Positions 1 to 7,036 of a stretch of 8,638 nt of DNA are shown here, one piece after another. A program made the translations under genes and the position numbers. The DNA is taken from NCBI GenBank assembly GCA_019241095.1, contig JAFAXJ010000422.1:1-8638 (forward strand). Direction: 5' to 3'. Under the pieces are notes generated by a model that did no database searches, was not told the origin of the DNA, and saw nothing but the letters and a program-made list of their open reading frames with translations. Each line of letters opens with the position of its first letter. Within the stretch, counting starts at the first letter, position 1. Origin of the DNA: Verrucomicrobiota bacterium. Lineage in GTDB: Bacteria > Verrucomicrobiota > Verrucomicrobiia > Chthoniobacterales > JAFAMB01.

Positions 1-7
1 GCGGCTT

Positions 8-2119
8 TCAGTGATGAGTGTTAGCCCACATGAATGAAAGAACATCGGCCTGTTCACTGATGACTTTCCCAATCGGCTTGCCACTGCCATGCCCGGCATT
101 CATATCTACGCGGATCAATATTGGGTTATCGCACGCTTGAGCAGCCTGGAGTGTTGCTACAAACTTAAAAGAATGGGCCGGCACAACACGATCATCATGA
201 TCACCAGTCGTTACTAACGTGGATGGATAGCAGTGGTTCATCTTGATATTATGTAGCGGAGAATACCTATACAGGTACTTAAATCCATCCTTGGTCTCTG
301 AAGATCCGTAATCAGAACTCCATGCCCAGCCCACAGTAAATCTCTGAAAACGCAGCATGTCCAATACTCCTACCTGAGAAACTGCTGCCCCAAAAAGCTC
401 GGGCCTCTGTGTCATCACAGCGCCCACAAGTAATCCGCCATTTGATCCACCCTGAATTGCGATCCTGGCTGGTCGAGTGTATTTCGAATCAATCAGCATT
501 TCGGCAGCAGCAATAAAGTCATCAAATACATTTTGCTTCCGCGCTCTGGTTCCTGCTTCGTGCCAGGTTCGGCCATATTCTCCTCCGCCACGCAAATTTA
601 CCTGAACTACAACTCCACCCTCTTTTAACCAGGCTAGGTACATCGGTAAATATGAGGGGGTCACCGAAATATTAAAACCCCCGTACCCTGTTAAAAAAAC
701 CGGGTTGTCGCCGTCTAGCGTGAGACCTTTCTTGGCTACTACAAAAAGCGGTACTTTCGTTCCGTCTCTCGACTGGCAGAATAATTGTTTTGTGCCGAAA
801 TCCTCAGCCCGAAAATTAACATTTGGTCTCTTAAAAACTTTGGATGTCCCAGTGTCGATATCATATTGATAAATCGTGGTCGGATAAAGATAGGAGGTAA
901 AAGCATAAAACAGCTCAGGTCTTTCCGGATCTCCCGACAGACCTGAAACCGAACCTAACGTCGGAAGGCTAATGTCTCTTTCATGTTGTCCATCAAGATC
1001 GAAAATTTGAAGGCAGTCATTTGCGTCAACTTGATAAACTAACAGCAGTTTTCCTCCTGCAAGAACGGCATTAGATAACAAATTGCTTTTCTCCCGAACA
1101 ATCTCCGTCCAATTCGATCGCTCAGGTTTTAGCAAATCAATCTTGATGACTCGGTACAGAGGCGCGCCCAGGTCAGTTAACACGAAAAGCCAATCGTCAA
1201 TTACTCCGATGATCCTGAAATCAGCTTCGAAAACTTCTTCGATCGGAAAAAACAAGTTTGTTACGTTTGGTTGGCCAGGATCGCCCAATCTCTTCACATA
1301 TATTAACTCCTGGTCCTCTGTACCCTTACTAACGGTTAAGATCAGGAACTTGCCATCGTGAGAAACCGTTCCCGTAAAGCCAAGCTCCGGATCTTCAGGG
1401 CGTTCATAAATCAATAGATCCTTTTCTTGAGGCTCTCCAATCCGATGGTAATAAAGCTTCTGATTCTTGATCTTAGGAAAATGCTCATCCTGTTTCGGCT
1501 CGGGAAATCTGGAGTAAAAAAAACCTTTGCTGTCCTTTGTCCAGCTTGCGCTGGAAAATTTTACCCACTTCACGACATCAATAAGATCCAAGCCGCTTTC
1601 GATATCGCGCACTCGAATTGTATTCCAATCTGAACCGCTCTGCTCCTCACCATACGCCATCATAGATCCATCATCACTGACGGCCGTATCCGAGATCGCG
1701 AGGGTTCCATCAGTCGAGAGTTGGTTTGGGTCGAGTAGCACTCGAGGAGCGTCTCCCAGATTATTCTGGGTCAGTATCACGCTCTGGTTCTGCAACCCAT
1801 CGTTTCTGCGGAAGATGTAACGATTGCCTTCCCATCGTGGTACACTGTAACGCTCAAAATCGAGAAGTTGCGTTAGGAGTTGTTTGAACCGGCTTCGTTC
1901 AGGTGAATTCTGAAGATACGCTGAGGATAATTGGTTCTGCGCATTCACCCAAGCGATTGTCTCGGCGGAATCGACGTCCTCCAACCAGCGATAGGGATCC
2001 GGAACTTTGGTTCCGAAATAATCATCTACAACCGTGCCTTTGCGCGCATACGGATATTCCATACCTGCGCCCATAACGACTGATACTGATGCTACTAAGC
2101 TTGCAAAAGCTCTGAACAT
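8..2119 (-). CDS. Prolyl oligopeptidase family serine peptidase (S9A), probably exported
   Basis: This enzyme should cleave short peptides after proline. From ATG 2119 it is 703 residues, close to the roughly 710 of the classical enzyme. The N-terminus carries the family start YPYARKG, then VVDDYFG and DPYRWLED. A beta-propeller domain (about residues 65-430) precedes the C-terminal alpha/beta hydrolase domain. The catalytic triad is complete: Ser559 in GGSNGGLL, Asp642 in GDHDDRV and His677 in AGHGSGKP. By analogy with the pig enzyme, Arg644 and Trp600 (in GWAWSSDYG) line the proline pocket. About 20 residues before YPYARKG form a short hydrophobic signal peptide (MFRAFASLVASVSVVMGAG), suggesting export to the periplasm. 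An in-frame GTG at 2134 would add five residues; neither start has a convincing Shine-Dalgarno. The gene is divergent from secG. Family is certain; substrate and location are inferred. Confidence 0.95.
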   Translation of the reverse strand: MFRAFASLVASVSVVMGAGMEYPYARKGTVVDDYFGTKVPDPYRWLEDVDSAETIAWVNAQNQLSSAYLQNSPERSRFKQLLTQLLDFERYSVPRWEGNRYIFRRNDGLQNQSVILTQNNLGDAPRVLLDPNQLSTDGTLAISDTAVSDDGSMMAYGEEQSGSDWNTIRVRDIESGLDLIDVVKWVKFSSASWTKDSKGFFYSRFPEPKQDEHFPKIKNQKLYYHRIGEPQEKDLLIYERPEDPELGFTGTVSHDGKFLILTVSKGTEDQELIYVKRLGDPGQPNVTNLFFPIEEVFEADFRIIGVIDDWLFVLTDLGAPLYRVIKIDLLKPERSNWTEIVREKSNLLSNAVLAGGKLLLVYQVDANDCLQIFDLDGQHERDISLPTLGSVSGLSGDPERPELFYAFTSYLYPTTIYQYDIDTGTSKVFKRPNVNFRAEDFGTKQLFCQSRDGTKVPLFVVAKKGLTLDGDNPVFLTGYGGFNISVTPSYLPMYLAWLKEGGVVVQVNLRGGGEYGRTWHEAGTRARKQNVFDDFIAAAEMLIDSKYTRPARIAIQGGSNGGLLVGAVMTQRPELFGAAVSQVGVLDMLRFQRFTVGWAWSSDYGSSETKDGFKYLYRYSPLHNIKMNHCYPSTLVTTGDHDDRVVPAHSFKFVATLQAAQACDNPILIRVDMNAGHGSGKPIGKVISEQADVLSFMWANTHH

Positions 2120-2177
2120 GAGGCAAGAGACCACACTTTCAAACGCGCCTCAAAACGTGCAAACTCCTTCGCGCGAC

Positions 2178-2206
2178 TTTACAACACGCCTGCTCCGAAT
2201 CATATT
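2178..2206 (+). promoter_or_regulatory. Candidate sigma70-type promoter for secG
   Basis: TTTACA (2178-2183, five of six matches to TTGACA) is followed after exactly 17 bp by CATATT (2201-2206, four of six matches to TATAAT). Transcription would begin around 2212-2214, only a few bases before the secG ATG at 2216, so the message would be nearly leaderless. This fits the absence of any Shine-Dalgarno before that ATG. The prediction rests on motif matching alone. No equally good promoter was seen for the divergent peptidase gene in the same short spacer. Confidence 0.4.
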
Positions 2207-2215
2207 CCGCGCCTT

Positions 2216-2770
2216 ATGTGGCTGAATATCTTCATCCCAACTCTCTCGGGCATCTTGGTAATCGTTTGCGTGCTGCTCACGCTGGTAGTTTTAATGCAAC
2301 GCCCAAAAAATGAGGGATTGGGTGCTGCTTTCGGGAGCGGCGTTACCGAGAATATTTTCGGCGCTCAGACCACCACCGTCCTGACAAAGACAACTGTTTA
2401 CCTGGGGAGCATTTTTTTTGCATTAACTCTGATTCTCACTGTATTGACCGCGAGACAAAGTTTGGATCGACGAGTCGGTCTGCTTGAAAACGAAACGAGA
2501 AAGACTGCTGGAGGACTTCATCCAAAGATCATCCTCCCTTCTCCAGCCGCGACCTCTGCGCCAAAAGCCGCATCGAATTCAACACCAACCGGCACACCGA
2601 CTCCGAGCGAAATTCACCCGGTTGCCTCCGCCACCCCCGGATCTAGTCCTTTGCCGCTTCCTGCAACATCTGGCGCCCAAAATAATGTTGTGCCAAGCGC
2701 TACGCCCGCCGAACCAGCCAAGGCTTTATTCCCGACGGCTTCTCCCATTGGCTCGCCTTCGAAACCGTGA
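2216..2770 (+). CDS. secG: Preprotein translocase subunit SecG with long Pro/Ser/Thr-rich C-terminal tail
   Basis: SecG is the small accessory subunit of the SecYEG inner-membrane channel and eases SecA-driven export. The first 80 residues are a standard SecG: transmembrane segment 1 (about 5-27), the cytoplasmic loop MQRPKNEGLGAAFGSG (matching the family's QR-x-GLGAAFGGG signature), NIFGAQTTTVLTK, then transmembrane segment 2 (about 60-79). Most SecG proteins end soon after. This one continues for about 100 residues, rich in Pro, Ala, Ser and Thr (for example STPTGTPTPSE), which should be disordered. By known SecG topology the tail would lie on the periplasmic side. It is probably the first gene of the plus-strand run and ends 1 nt before the TTG start of the binding-protein gene. 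An eight-T run at 2412-2419 lies in frame. No Shine-Dalgarno is visible. Confidence 0.93.
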   Translation: MWLNIFIPTLSGILVIVCVLLTLVVLMQRPKNEGLGAAFGSGVTENIFGAQTTTVLTKTTVYLGSIFFALTLILTVLTARQSLDRRVGLLENETRKTAGGLHPKIILPSPAATSAPKAASNSTPTGTPTPSEIHPVASATPGSSPLPLPATSGAQNNVVPSATPAEPAKALFPTASPIGSPSKP

Positions 2771-2771
2771 C

Positions 2772-4361
2772 TTGAGAATCGCAAGAACTCCTTTTCTCCT
2801 TTTCATTCTGGCTCTGGTGCTCTCTGTGTCAGGCTGCGACCCAGGCGGTCCTCGAGCTGATCTCGTCATTCTCAACGGCGCCGAACCAGAATCGATTGAT
2901 CCAGCCATTTTGACGGGTCAACTGGAAGGTAGAGTGGCTTTTGCGCTGTTCGAGGGATTGCTAAGTTTTGATCGACACGGCAAACCTAAGCCCGGGGTTG
3001 CCGAGCGATGGGACATCTCCTCTGACGGATTAACCTATACGTTTCATTTGCGAGCTAATGCGAAATGGAGCAATGGAGACCGGGTTGTCGCCGATGATTT
3101 CGTGCAGTCTTGGAAACGGGTTCTACTTCCTGACACAGCATCCGAGTACGCCTATGTGCTTTACCGGGTCAAGAACGGTGAAGCTTTCAATCAAGGGAAG
3201 ATCGAAGACTTTTCACAGGTAGGCCTTAGAGCCCTGGATAGCTACACATTGCAAGTCAAACTAGAAGCCCCAACGCCTTACTTCCTCGATATTTGCTGCC
3301 TTACTACCCTCCTTCCAGTGCACATTCCAACTGTTTTAAGATATGGCGACGATTGGATCAAACCTGGCAAGTTGGTTGGAAATGGCGCGTTCTTACTCAA
3401 AGATTGGCGTCTGAATTACCGGATACGTTTAAAAAAGAATCCCTGGTATTGGAACAATAACGATGTGCGCTTGCAAACAGTAGATGTTTTGCCGATCGAT
3501 AATTCGATTACGGCTTACAATTTCTATGCATCAAAAGTGGCCGATGTAATTTTAGATAAAGGACTGACTCCCCCTTCTTTAATTCCTGAGCTAAAGACAA
3601 AGGCGGATTTTCATGCAGCTCCCTTTCTAGGAAATTATTTTATTCGTTTTAACGTAAGGCGAAAGCCGTTTGACAATGTGAAAATCCGTCAAGCTTTTGC
3701 CTTTGCAATCGACCGCCCCAGACTTGTTCAGAAAATTACTCAAGCTGGTGAACTGCCCGCTTATTCATTCACTCCTCCGGGAACGGGTGAAAACTATCAG
3801 CCTCCCAGAATGTTCGGCACAGATGCGGAAAAAGCCAGACAATTGCTTGCGGAAGCCGGCTACCCAAATGGTAAAGGGTTTCCTCCTGTCACCTATCTCT
3901 ATGACAACAAAAAGCTAAACGAGGATATTGCTGTCGAAATTCAGAGTATGCTGAATGAAGTGCTGGGGGTGCGTGTGGAACTGCAAAAACAGGAATGGAA
4001 GGTTTATCTAAACTCTTTGAGTCGATTGGATTATGACTTTTGCAGATCGAGTTGGGTCGGCGATTACAATGATCCCAATACGTTCCTCGATTGTTTCCTC
4101 GCCGGCAGCGGAAACAATCGAACAGGTTGGGCCGACGCAAATTACGATAGGCTCATTGAAGAAGCTGGAAACGAGATTAACAATAACAAGAGGTTAGGAT
4201 TCTTCTTTCGCGCAGAAGAAATACTCCTGAACGAAGCCACTCCGATTTGTCCGCTCTATTATTATATGGGTATACAGATATATGACGGAGATAAGATTGG
4301 CGGCATTGAGGCTAATCTTCTCGACGAGCATCCATTCAAGGAAATGTATCGAAAAGGATGA
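2772..4361 (+). CDS. ABC transporter solute-binding lipoprotein, peptide/OppA type (SBP_bac_5)
   Basis: This is an extracytoplasmic receptor that would bind oligopeptides (or a similar solute) and hand them to an ABC importer. The TTG start at 2772 gives 529 residues beginning MRIARTPFLLFILALVLSVS, with a lipobox ending in Cys22 (V-S-G-C). The mature protein starts at that lipidated Cys; the next residue is Asp, an inner-membrane retention signal in enterobacteria, which would suit an ABC receptor. Family marks follow: NGAEPESIDPA, GVAERWDISSDGLTYTF, AKWSNGDRVVADDF and a full two-lobe length like OppA. The reading frame stays open upstream to ATG 2484, but those residues are only an out-of-frame reading of the SecG tail and would bury the signal peptide. 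The gene follows secG by 1 nt. No permease or ATPase genes lie nearby, so its transporter must be elsewhere. The ligand is inferred from family only. Confidence 0.92.
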   Translation: MRIARTPFLLFILALVLSVSGCDPGGPRADLVILNGAEPESIDPAILTGQLEGRVAFALFEGLLSFDRHGKPKPGVAERWDISSDGLTYTFHLRANAKWSNGDRVVADDFVQSWKRVLLPDTASEYAYVLYRVKNGEAFNQGKIEDFSQVGLRALDSYTLQVKLEAPTPYFLDICCLTTLLPVHIPTVLRYGDDWIKPGKLVGNGAFLLKDWRLNYRIRLKKNPWYWNNNDVRLQTVDVLPIDNSITAYNFYASKVADVILDKGLTPPSLIPELKTKADFHAAPFLGNYFIRFNVRRKPFDNVKIRQAFAFAIDRPRLVQKITQAGELPAYSFTPPGTGENYQPPRMFGTDAEKARQLLAEAGYPNGKGFPPVTYLYDNKKLNEDIAVEIQSMLNEVLGVRVELQKQEWKVYLNSLSRLDYDFCRSSWVGDYNDPNTFLDCFLAGSGNNRTGWADANYDRLIEEAGNEINNNKRLGFFFRAEEILLNEATPICPLYYYMGIQIYDGDKIGGIEANLLDEHPFKEMYRKG

Positions 4362-4402
4362 CCGTTTCGATGTGCTGACGTGTGCTCAGGATAAGCACTT
4401 AG

Positions 4403-5140
4403 GTGCGGATGACTGATTCTGATAATCAGAAAGAGGTTAGGATAAGAAAACCTTCTGCATGGTGGCGAAAAACGCCCATCATTTATTCTTTATACATCCT
4501 GACTGCCTGTCATAAACCTGCCCCGACGCCGGTTGCTCTCCCAAAACCATCACCCACTCCCTCACCGACCGCTATTGCTACTCCTACTGCCACACCTGTT
4601 GCAAAAGCAAGTGCCACACCTGTTGCAAAAGCAACTGCCACACCCGTCGTTACGCCCGACCCTACAGCCGTGCCCACTGCGCCCTCACCGCCTCCTAGTG
4701 CGTTTCAACAAGGAATGGCTCGCATTTTTACGGCTTCCGAAACAGGGTTTCGCGGATTTCGAGGTAAACTGAAGCGGACAGAAACCGGTACTGGCCCAAA
4801 CGCTCTATTTAAATCGCGTAGAATCTATCAAGGCGCCTTCACCTTCGCCGAGGCGACTTCAGCAGAGCTTGAAGAAGTTTATTACAGGCAGGGTAGGCAT
4901 CCCGTGTATAACTACCATCTTTATTTTGTTACTCCCGCAATGGAATCGGTTCAAAAATGGGACGAATTACAACAACAACTCGAGTCGGTCCTGAAAGATT
5001 TTATCCGCGATCGTTCATCCAGGTACGTTTCTTGGCGGCGAAACGATAAGTTGCAAACGGCGATCCTGTTAAGTACCAGTGACTCTCCTGGCATTGTCGA
5101 GCTCCAGATCCATGTCGCTTTTCAGTCACCGCAGTGGTAA
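4403..5140 (+). CDS. Unrecognised Pro/Thr/Ala-rich lipoprotein
   Basis: I do not recognise this 245-residue protein. After a basic stretch (residues 11-23) comes a short hydrophobic segment (TPIIYSLYIL) and the lipobox L-T-A-C, with Cys36 as the likely lipidated residue. Residues 37-100 are a Pro/Ala/Thr-rich linker with an eight-residue repeat, ATPVAKA(S/T). A folded-looking domain follows (about 101-245), with IYQGAFTFAEAT, a helix rich in Gln, Glu and Leu around 186-200 (WDELQQQLESVLKDF), and a C-terminal stretch of probable beta strands ending in Trp. The start could be GTG 4403 or, more naturally, ATG 4409, which has an AGG at 4401-4403. The gene begins about 40 nt after the binding-protein gene. 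It is probably anchored in the membrane, with the linker holding the domain away from the surface. A function cannot be assigned. Confidence 0.8.
   Translation: MRMTDSDNQKEVRIRKPSAWWRKTPIIYSLYILTACHKPAPTPVALPKPSPTPSPTAIATPTATPVAKASATPVAKATATPVVTPDPTAVPTAPSPPPSAFQQGMARIFTASETGFRGFRGKLKRTETGTGPNALFKSRRIYQGAFTFAEATSAELEEVYYRQGRHPVYNYHLYFVTPAMESVQKWDELQQQLESVLKDFIRDRSSRYVSWRRNDKLQTAILLSTSDSPGIVELQIHVAFQSPQW
4589..4640 (+). repeat. 24-bp tandem repeat inside the proline-rich lipoprotein gene
   Basis: Two 24-bp units (4589-4612 and 4613-4636) are identical except for one base near the end of the unit. A third copy starts at 4637 and diverges after about eight bases. Each unit encodes eight residues, ATPVAKA plus Ser or Thr, so changes in copy number keep the frame and only lengthen or shorten the linker. 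The near identity at DNA level suggests a recent duplication by slippage. Confidence 0.85.
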
Positions 5141-5277
5141 TGGTTTTCCTACTGCCACGACGCCTGATTCGCATCGAAAGGCTGCTGCGTCGCAACTGGT
5201 TCTATCCCGTCGCTTTTCAGAGAATACCCCAAGCTCAGAAAGACTCGTTCGTGCCTCAGCAGAGAACGGGTTTAGTC

Positions 5278-6033
5278 ATGCAGGATCGGAACAAATGCGT
5301 TTTTTCTGCTGATTATTGCTACCGGTACTTGCTTGTGCACGATTGGAGTCGAAAAAGTTCTCAGCGTGCCTGCGTTTGGATCGGGCTCAATCCCTCAGTT
5401 GCTAATGAGTACCAATTGGATCCTACCTTACGTCGAGTTCGTGCTTTCAGCGCAGCAAGTGGATTTAACACTTTCTACATGTTAAACCTTTTCGCCCTAG
5501 TCACGTCTAAATCAAATTTGTTGAAGCAGCACTGTACTCCTGTCGGCCCAAAAAATGATAGTATCATTCTGGAAACGATCGAATCATTTTCCACCATCAT
5601 AGTTGCTTGGGGAACCCTGGGGAGCCATTTAAATCGAGGGGAACAAATTCTGCGACTATTAGGATCGAGGCGGGTGCTCTGTTTTGGATGCACCAGAGAT
5701 GGTTATCCTGCCCATCCTCTTTACCTGCCACGCTCAACTGAACCTGTCCCGTTTTTCGTTTCCCGTGAGAAAAAAGCTGTCACGACCTCACAACCGCCAA
5801 ACGACGGACTCGACCTGGCGACGCAGCATTGCCCCCCGATCATGGTGTGCGAAGCTGAACACCGCCGAATGTGCCCGCGAAGTGATCCTGAGATTGAGCC
5901 TTTCCTTCCGAAAGACAACAACCGTTTTGCGCCACCAAACCAGAATTTATCTACGAAATCCGCAACGGAGGGAACTGTGCGTTTGGTAGGATCAGACCTC
6001 CGGGCTGGCCGCCGCCGGGCCATGCTTTCTTGA
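5278..6033 (+). CDS. DUF1643 domain protein with unexplained C-terminal tail
   Basis: The family marks are clear: CVFSADYCYRYLL, then WIGLNPSVANEYQLDPTLRR (compare the family's M-L-N-P-S-x-A and D-P-T-x-R-R), LNLFALVTS, PVGPKND, IIVAWG and HPLYLPRSTEPVPF. DUF1643 proteins are small cytoplasmic proteins whose biochemical role, to my knowledge, is not established. ATG 5278 is chosen because the family usually begins only several residues before the VFS-YRY motif. The same frame extends upstream to ATG 5140, which overlaps the previous stop by one base and would add 46 residues unlike the family. The conserved domain ends near nt 5755; about 90 further residues, rich in Arg, Pro and Cys, match nothing I know and may be translated former spacer. 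The stop lies inside a small hairpin, 7 nt before the acyltransferase gene. Domain call is firm; both ends are uncertain. Confidence 0.82.
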   Translation: MQDRNKCVFSADYCYRYLLVHDWSRKSSQRACVWIGLNPSVANEYQLDPTLRRVRAFSAASGFNTFYMLNLFALVTSKSNLLKQHCTPVGPKNDSIILETIESFSTIIVAWGTLGSHLNRGEQILRLLGSRRVLCFGCTRDGYPAHPLYLPRSTEPVPFFVSREKKAVTTSQPPNDGLDLATQHCPPIMVCEAEHRRMCPRSDPEIEPFLPKDNNRFAPPNQNLSTKSATEGTVRLVGSDLRAGRRRAMLS

Positions 6034-6038
6034 AGCAT
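6022..6038 (+). other. Perfect 6-bp hairpin spanning the DUF1643 stop, just before the acyltransferase start
   Basis: ATGCTT (6022-6027) and AAGCAT (6033-6038) are exact inverted repeats around a 5-nt loop. The TGA stop of the upstream gene (6031-6033) lies at the loop and first stem base, and the ATG of the next gene begins at 6041. A GC-rich stretch (6000-6021) sits just before it. The hairpin could affect initiation at 6041 or be a weak terminator, though it lacks a proper T-tract. Pairing is seen; function is inferred. Confidence 0.3.
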
Positions 6039-6040
6039 TT

Positions 6041-7036
6041 ATGCGTCTGAAACGGCTGCGTTACTGGATCGAGTGGTTGGGCGTCGTTTGGCTCGCAAAG
6101 CTAGTTCCTCTGCTCCCTTACACATGGCTGAAGAGGCTAGCCAAAGTACTAGGATCCGGGGTGTATTTTCTTGATCGGTCGAGCAGACAAGTGGCTCTGG
6201 CTAACCTGGAAGCCGCCTTCCAGTCAGGCATTGATGATCAGTCAAAAGCTCGGATCGCTCGCCGTTCTCTGGAAGTATTTGCAAGAGCATTCCTTGAGCT
6301 ATTCTGGACATCCAGCCTGATTAAGAAACCGCTGGAACGCTATATCTCGTTCGAAAATCCGGAGATGTTTAGCCAAGTTCTCGCAGAAACCAAGCCGGTA
6401 ATCGGAATCACTCCACATTTCGCCAATTTTGAGTGGGGCAGCGCTCTCTTTGCTCTAAACGGCTACCCCGGGACGATTTTGACGCAACGTTTCAAAAACA
6501 ATCTTTTAACGGAAGTATTTATGCGCCTACGAGGGTCGGCTGGCCACGCGGTTGTGACGCAGGAACGATCGATGTTGCGCCTTTTGAAGAGTCTAGGAAG
6601 AGGCACTCCGGTGGGTATCTTGACCGATCTAACGCTGAAACTAGGAGATCCGGCGGTAATCATCGAGAGCTTCGGCTTGAAGATGAGAGTAACAATGATC
6701 CACGCTGTCCTTCACCAGCGAACAGGGTGCCCTATCTTGCCGTTCATCACTCTTCCCCGACATGATGGGGGCTATCAAGTGCGGATCTTGCCTTTACTGC
6801 GCTTCCCGGAATCGGCTTCTACGCAAAAAATCGTCCAGAAGTGCTGGGACCAATTCGAACCGATTATCCGATCTAATCCGGAATACTGGTTATGGGTCTA
6901 CAAGCATTGGCGATATAAACCCGAACTGGATGAACATCGGTATCCATTCTATGCAAATCGTTCTCACCGCTTTGACGGGGAACTTCGAGCGGCTGCCGAT
7001 TTTCCCACGAAACCCGTGAACGGCGAGTACGAATGA
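6041..7036 (+). CDS. LpxL/HtrB-type lysophospholipid acyltransferase
   Basis: This enzyme family transfers an acyl chain from acyl-ACP to a lipid A precursor or similar lipid at the inner face of the inner membrane. The 331-residue protein has a hydrophobic N-terminal anchor (about 12-42), VALANLEAAF (usual N-L-x-x-A-F motif), the catalytic HX4E motif HFANFE (His126, Glu131), a nearby GTPVGILTDLTLK block where relatives have G-x-x-V-x-x-x-x-D-Q, and the C-terminal signature NPEYWLWVYKHWRYKP. The Gln usually following Asp196 is Leu here, which may bear on substrate. Length is slightly above the usual 300-310, with about 35 extra C-terminal residues. Start is ATG 6041, preceded only by a weak GAAG at 6032-6035. 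Its TGA overlaps the ATG of the transporter gene (ATGA), so the two are probably translationally coupled. Which acceptor lipid is used cannot be told. Confidence 0.92.
   Translation: MRLKRLRYWIEWLGVVWLAKLVPLLPYTWLKRLAKVLGSGVYFLDRSSRQVALANLEAAFQSGIDDQSKARIARRSLEVFARAFLELFWTSSLIKKPLERYISFENPEMFSQVLAETKPVIGITPHFANFEWGSALFALNGYPGTILTQRFKNNLLTEVFMRLRGSAGHAVVTQERSMLRLLKSLGRGTPVGILTDLTLKLGDPAVIIESFGLKMRVTMIHAVLHQRTGCPILPFITLPRHDGGYQVRILPLLRFPESASTQKIVQKCWDQFEPIIRSNPEYWLWVYKHWRYKPELDEHRYPFYANRSHRFDGELRAAADFPTKPVNGEYE

Noticed and set aside
2144..2214. CGCGCCT at 2144 and 2208 in the peptidase-secG spacer
   Set aside because: Seven bases of GC-rich sequence repeated once is too little to claim a shared operator.
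2412..2419. Run of eight T in secG as a possible frameshift site
   Set aside because: The frame continues without interruption into the second membrane segment and tail, and no alternative frame gives a meaningful product.
4533..4772. Leu/Pro-rich open frame overlapping the lipoprotein linker
   Set aside because: It is a shifted reading of the repetitive linker DNA, with low-complexity product and no independent start signal.
5114..5220. 12-bp direct repeat GTCGCTTTTCAG at 5114 and 5209
   Set aside because: It flanks no mobile element, has no target duplication pattern, and a single short match at this distance can arise by chance.
5721..6038. Minus-strand open frame of 105 residues opposite the DUF1643 tail
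   Set aside because: Arg/Ser/Gly/Cys-rich sequence without motif or plausible start context; it overlaps the conserved end of the DUF1643 domain. Kept only as a caution that the tail is open in several frames.
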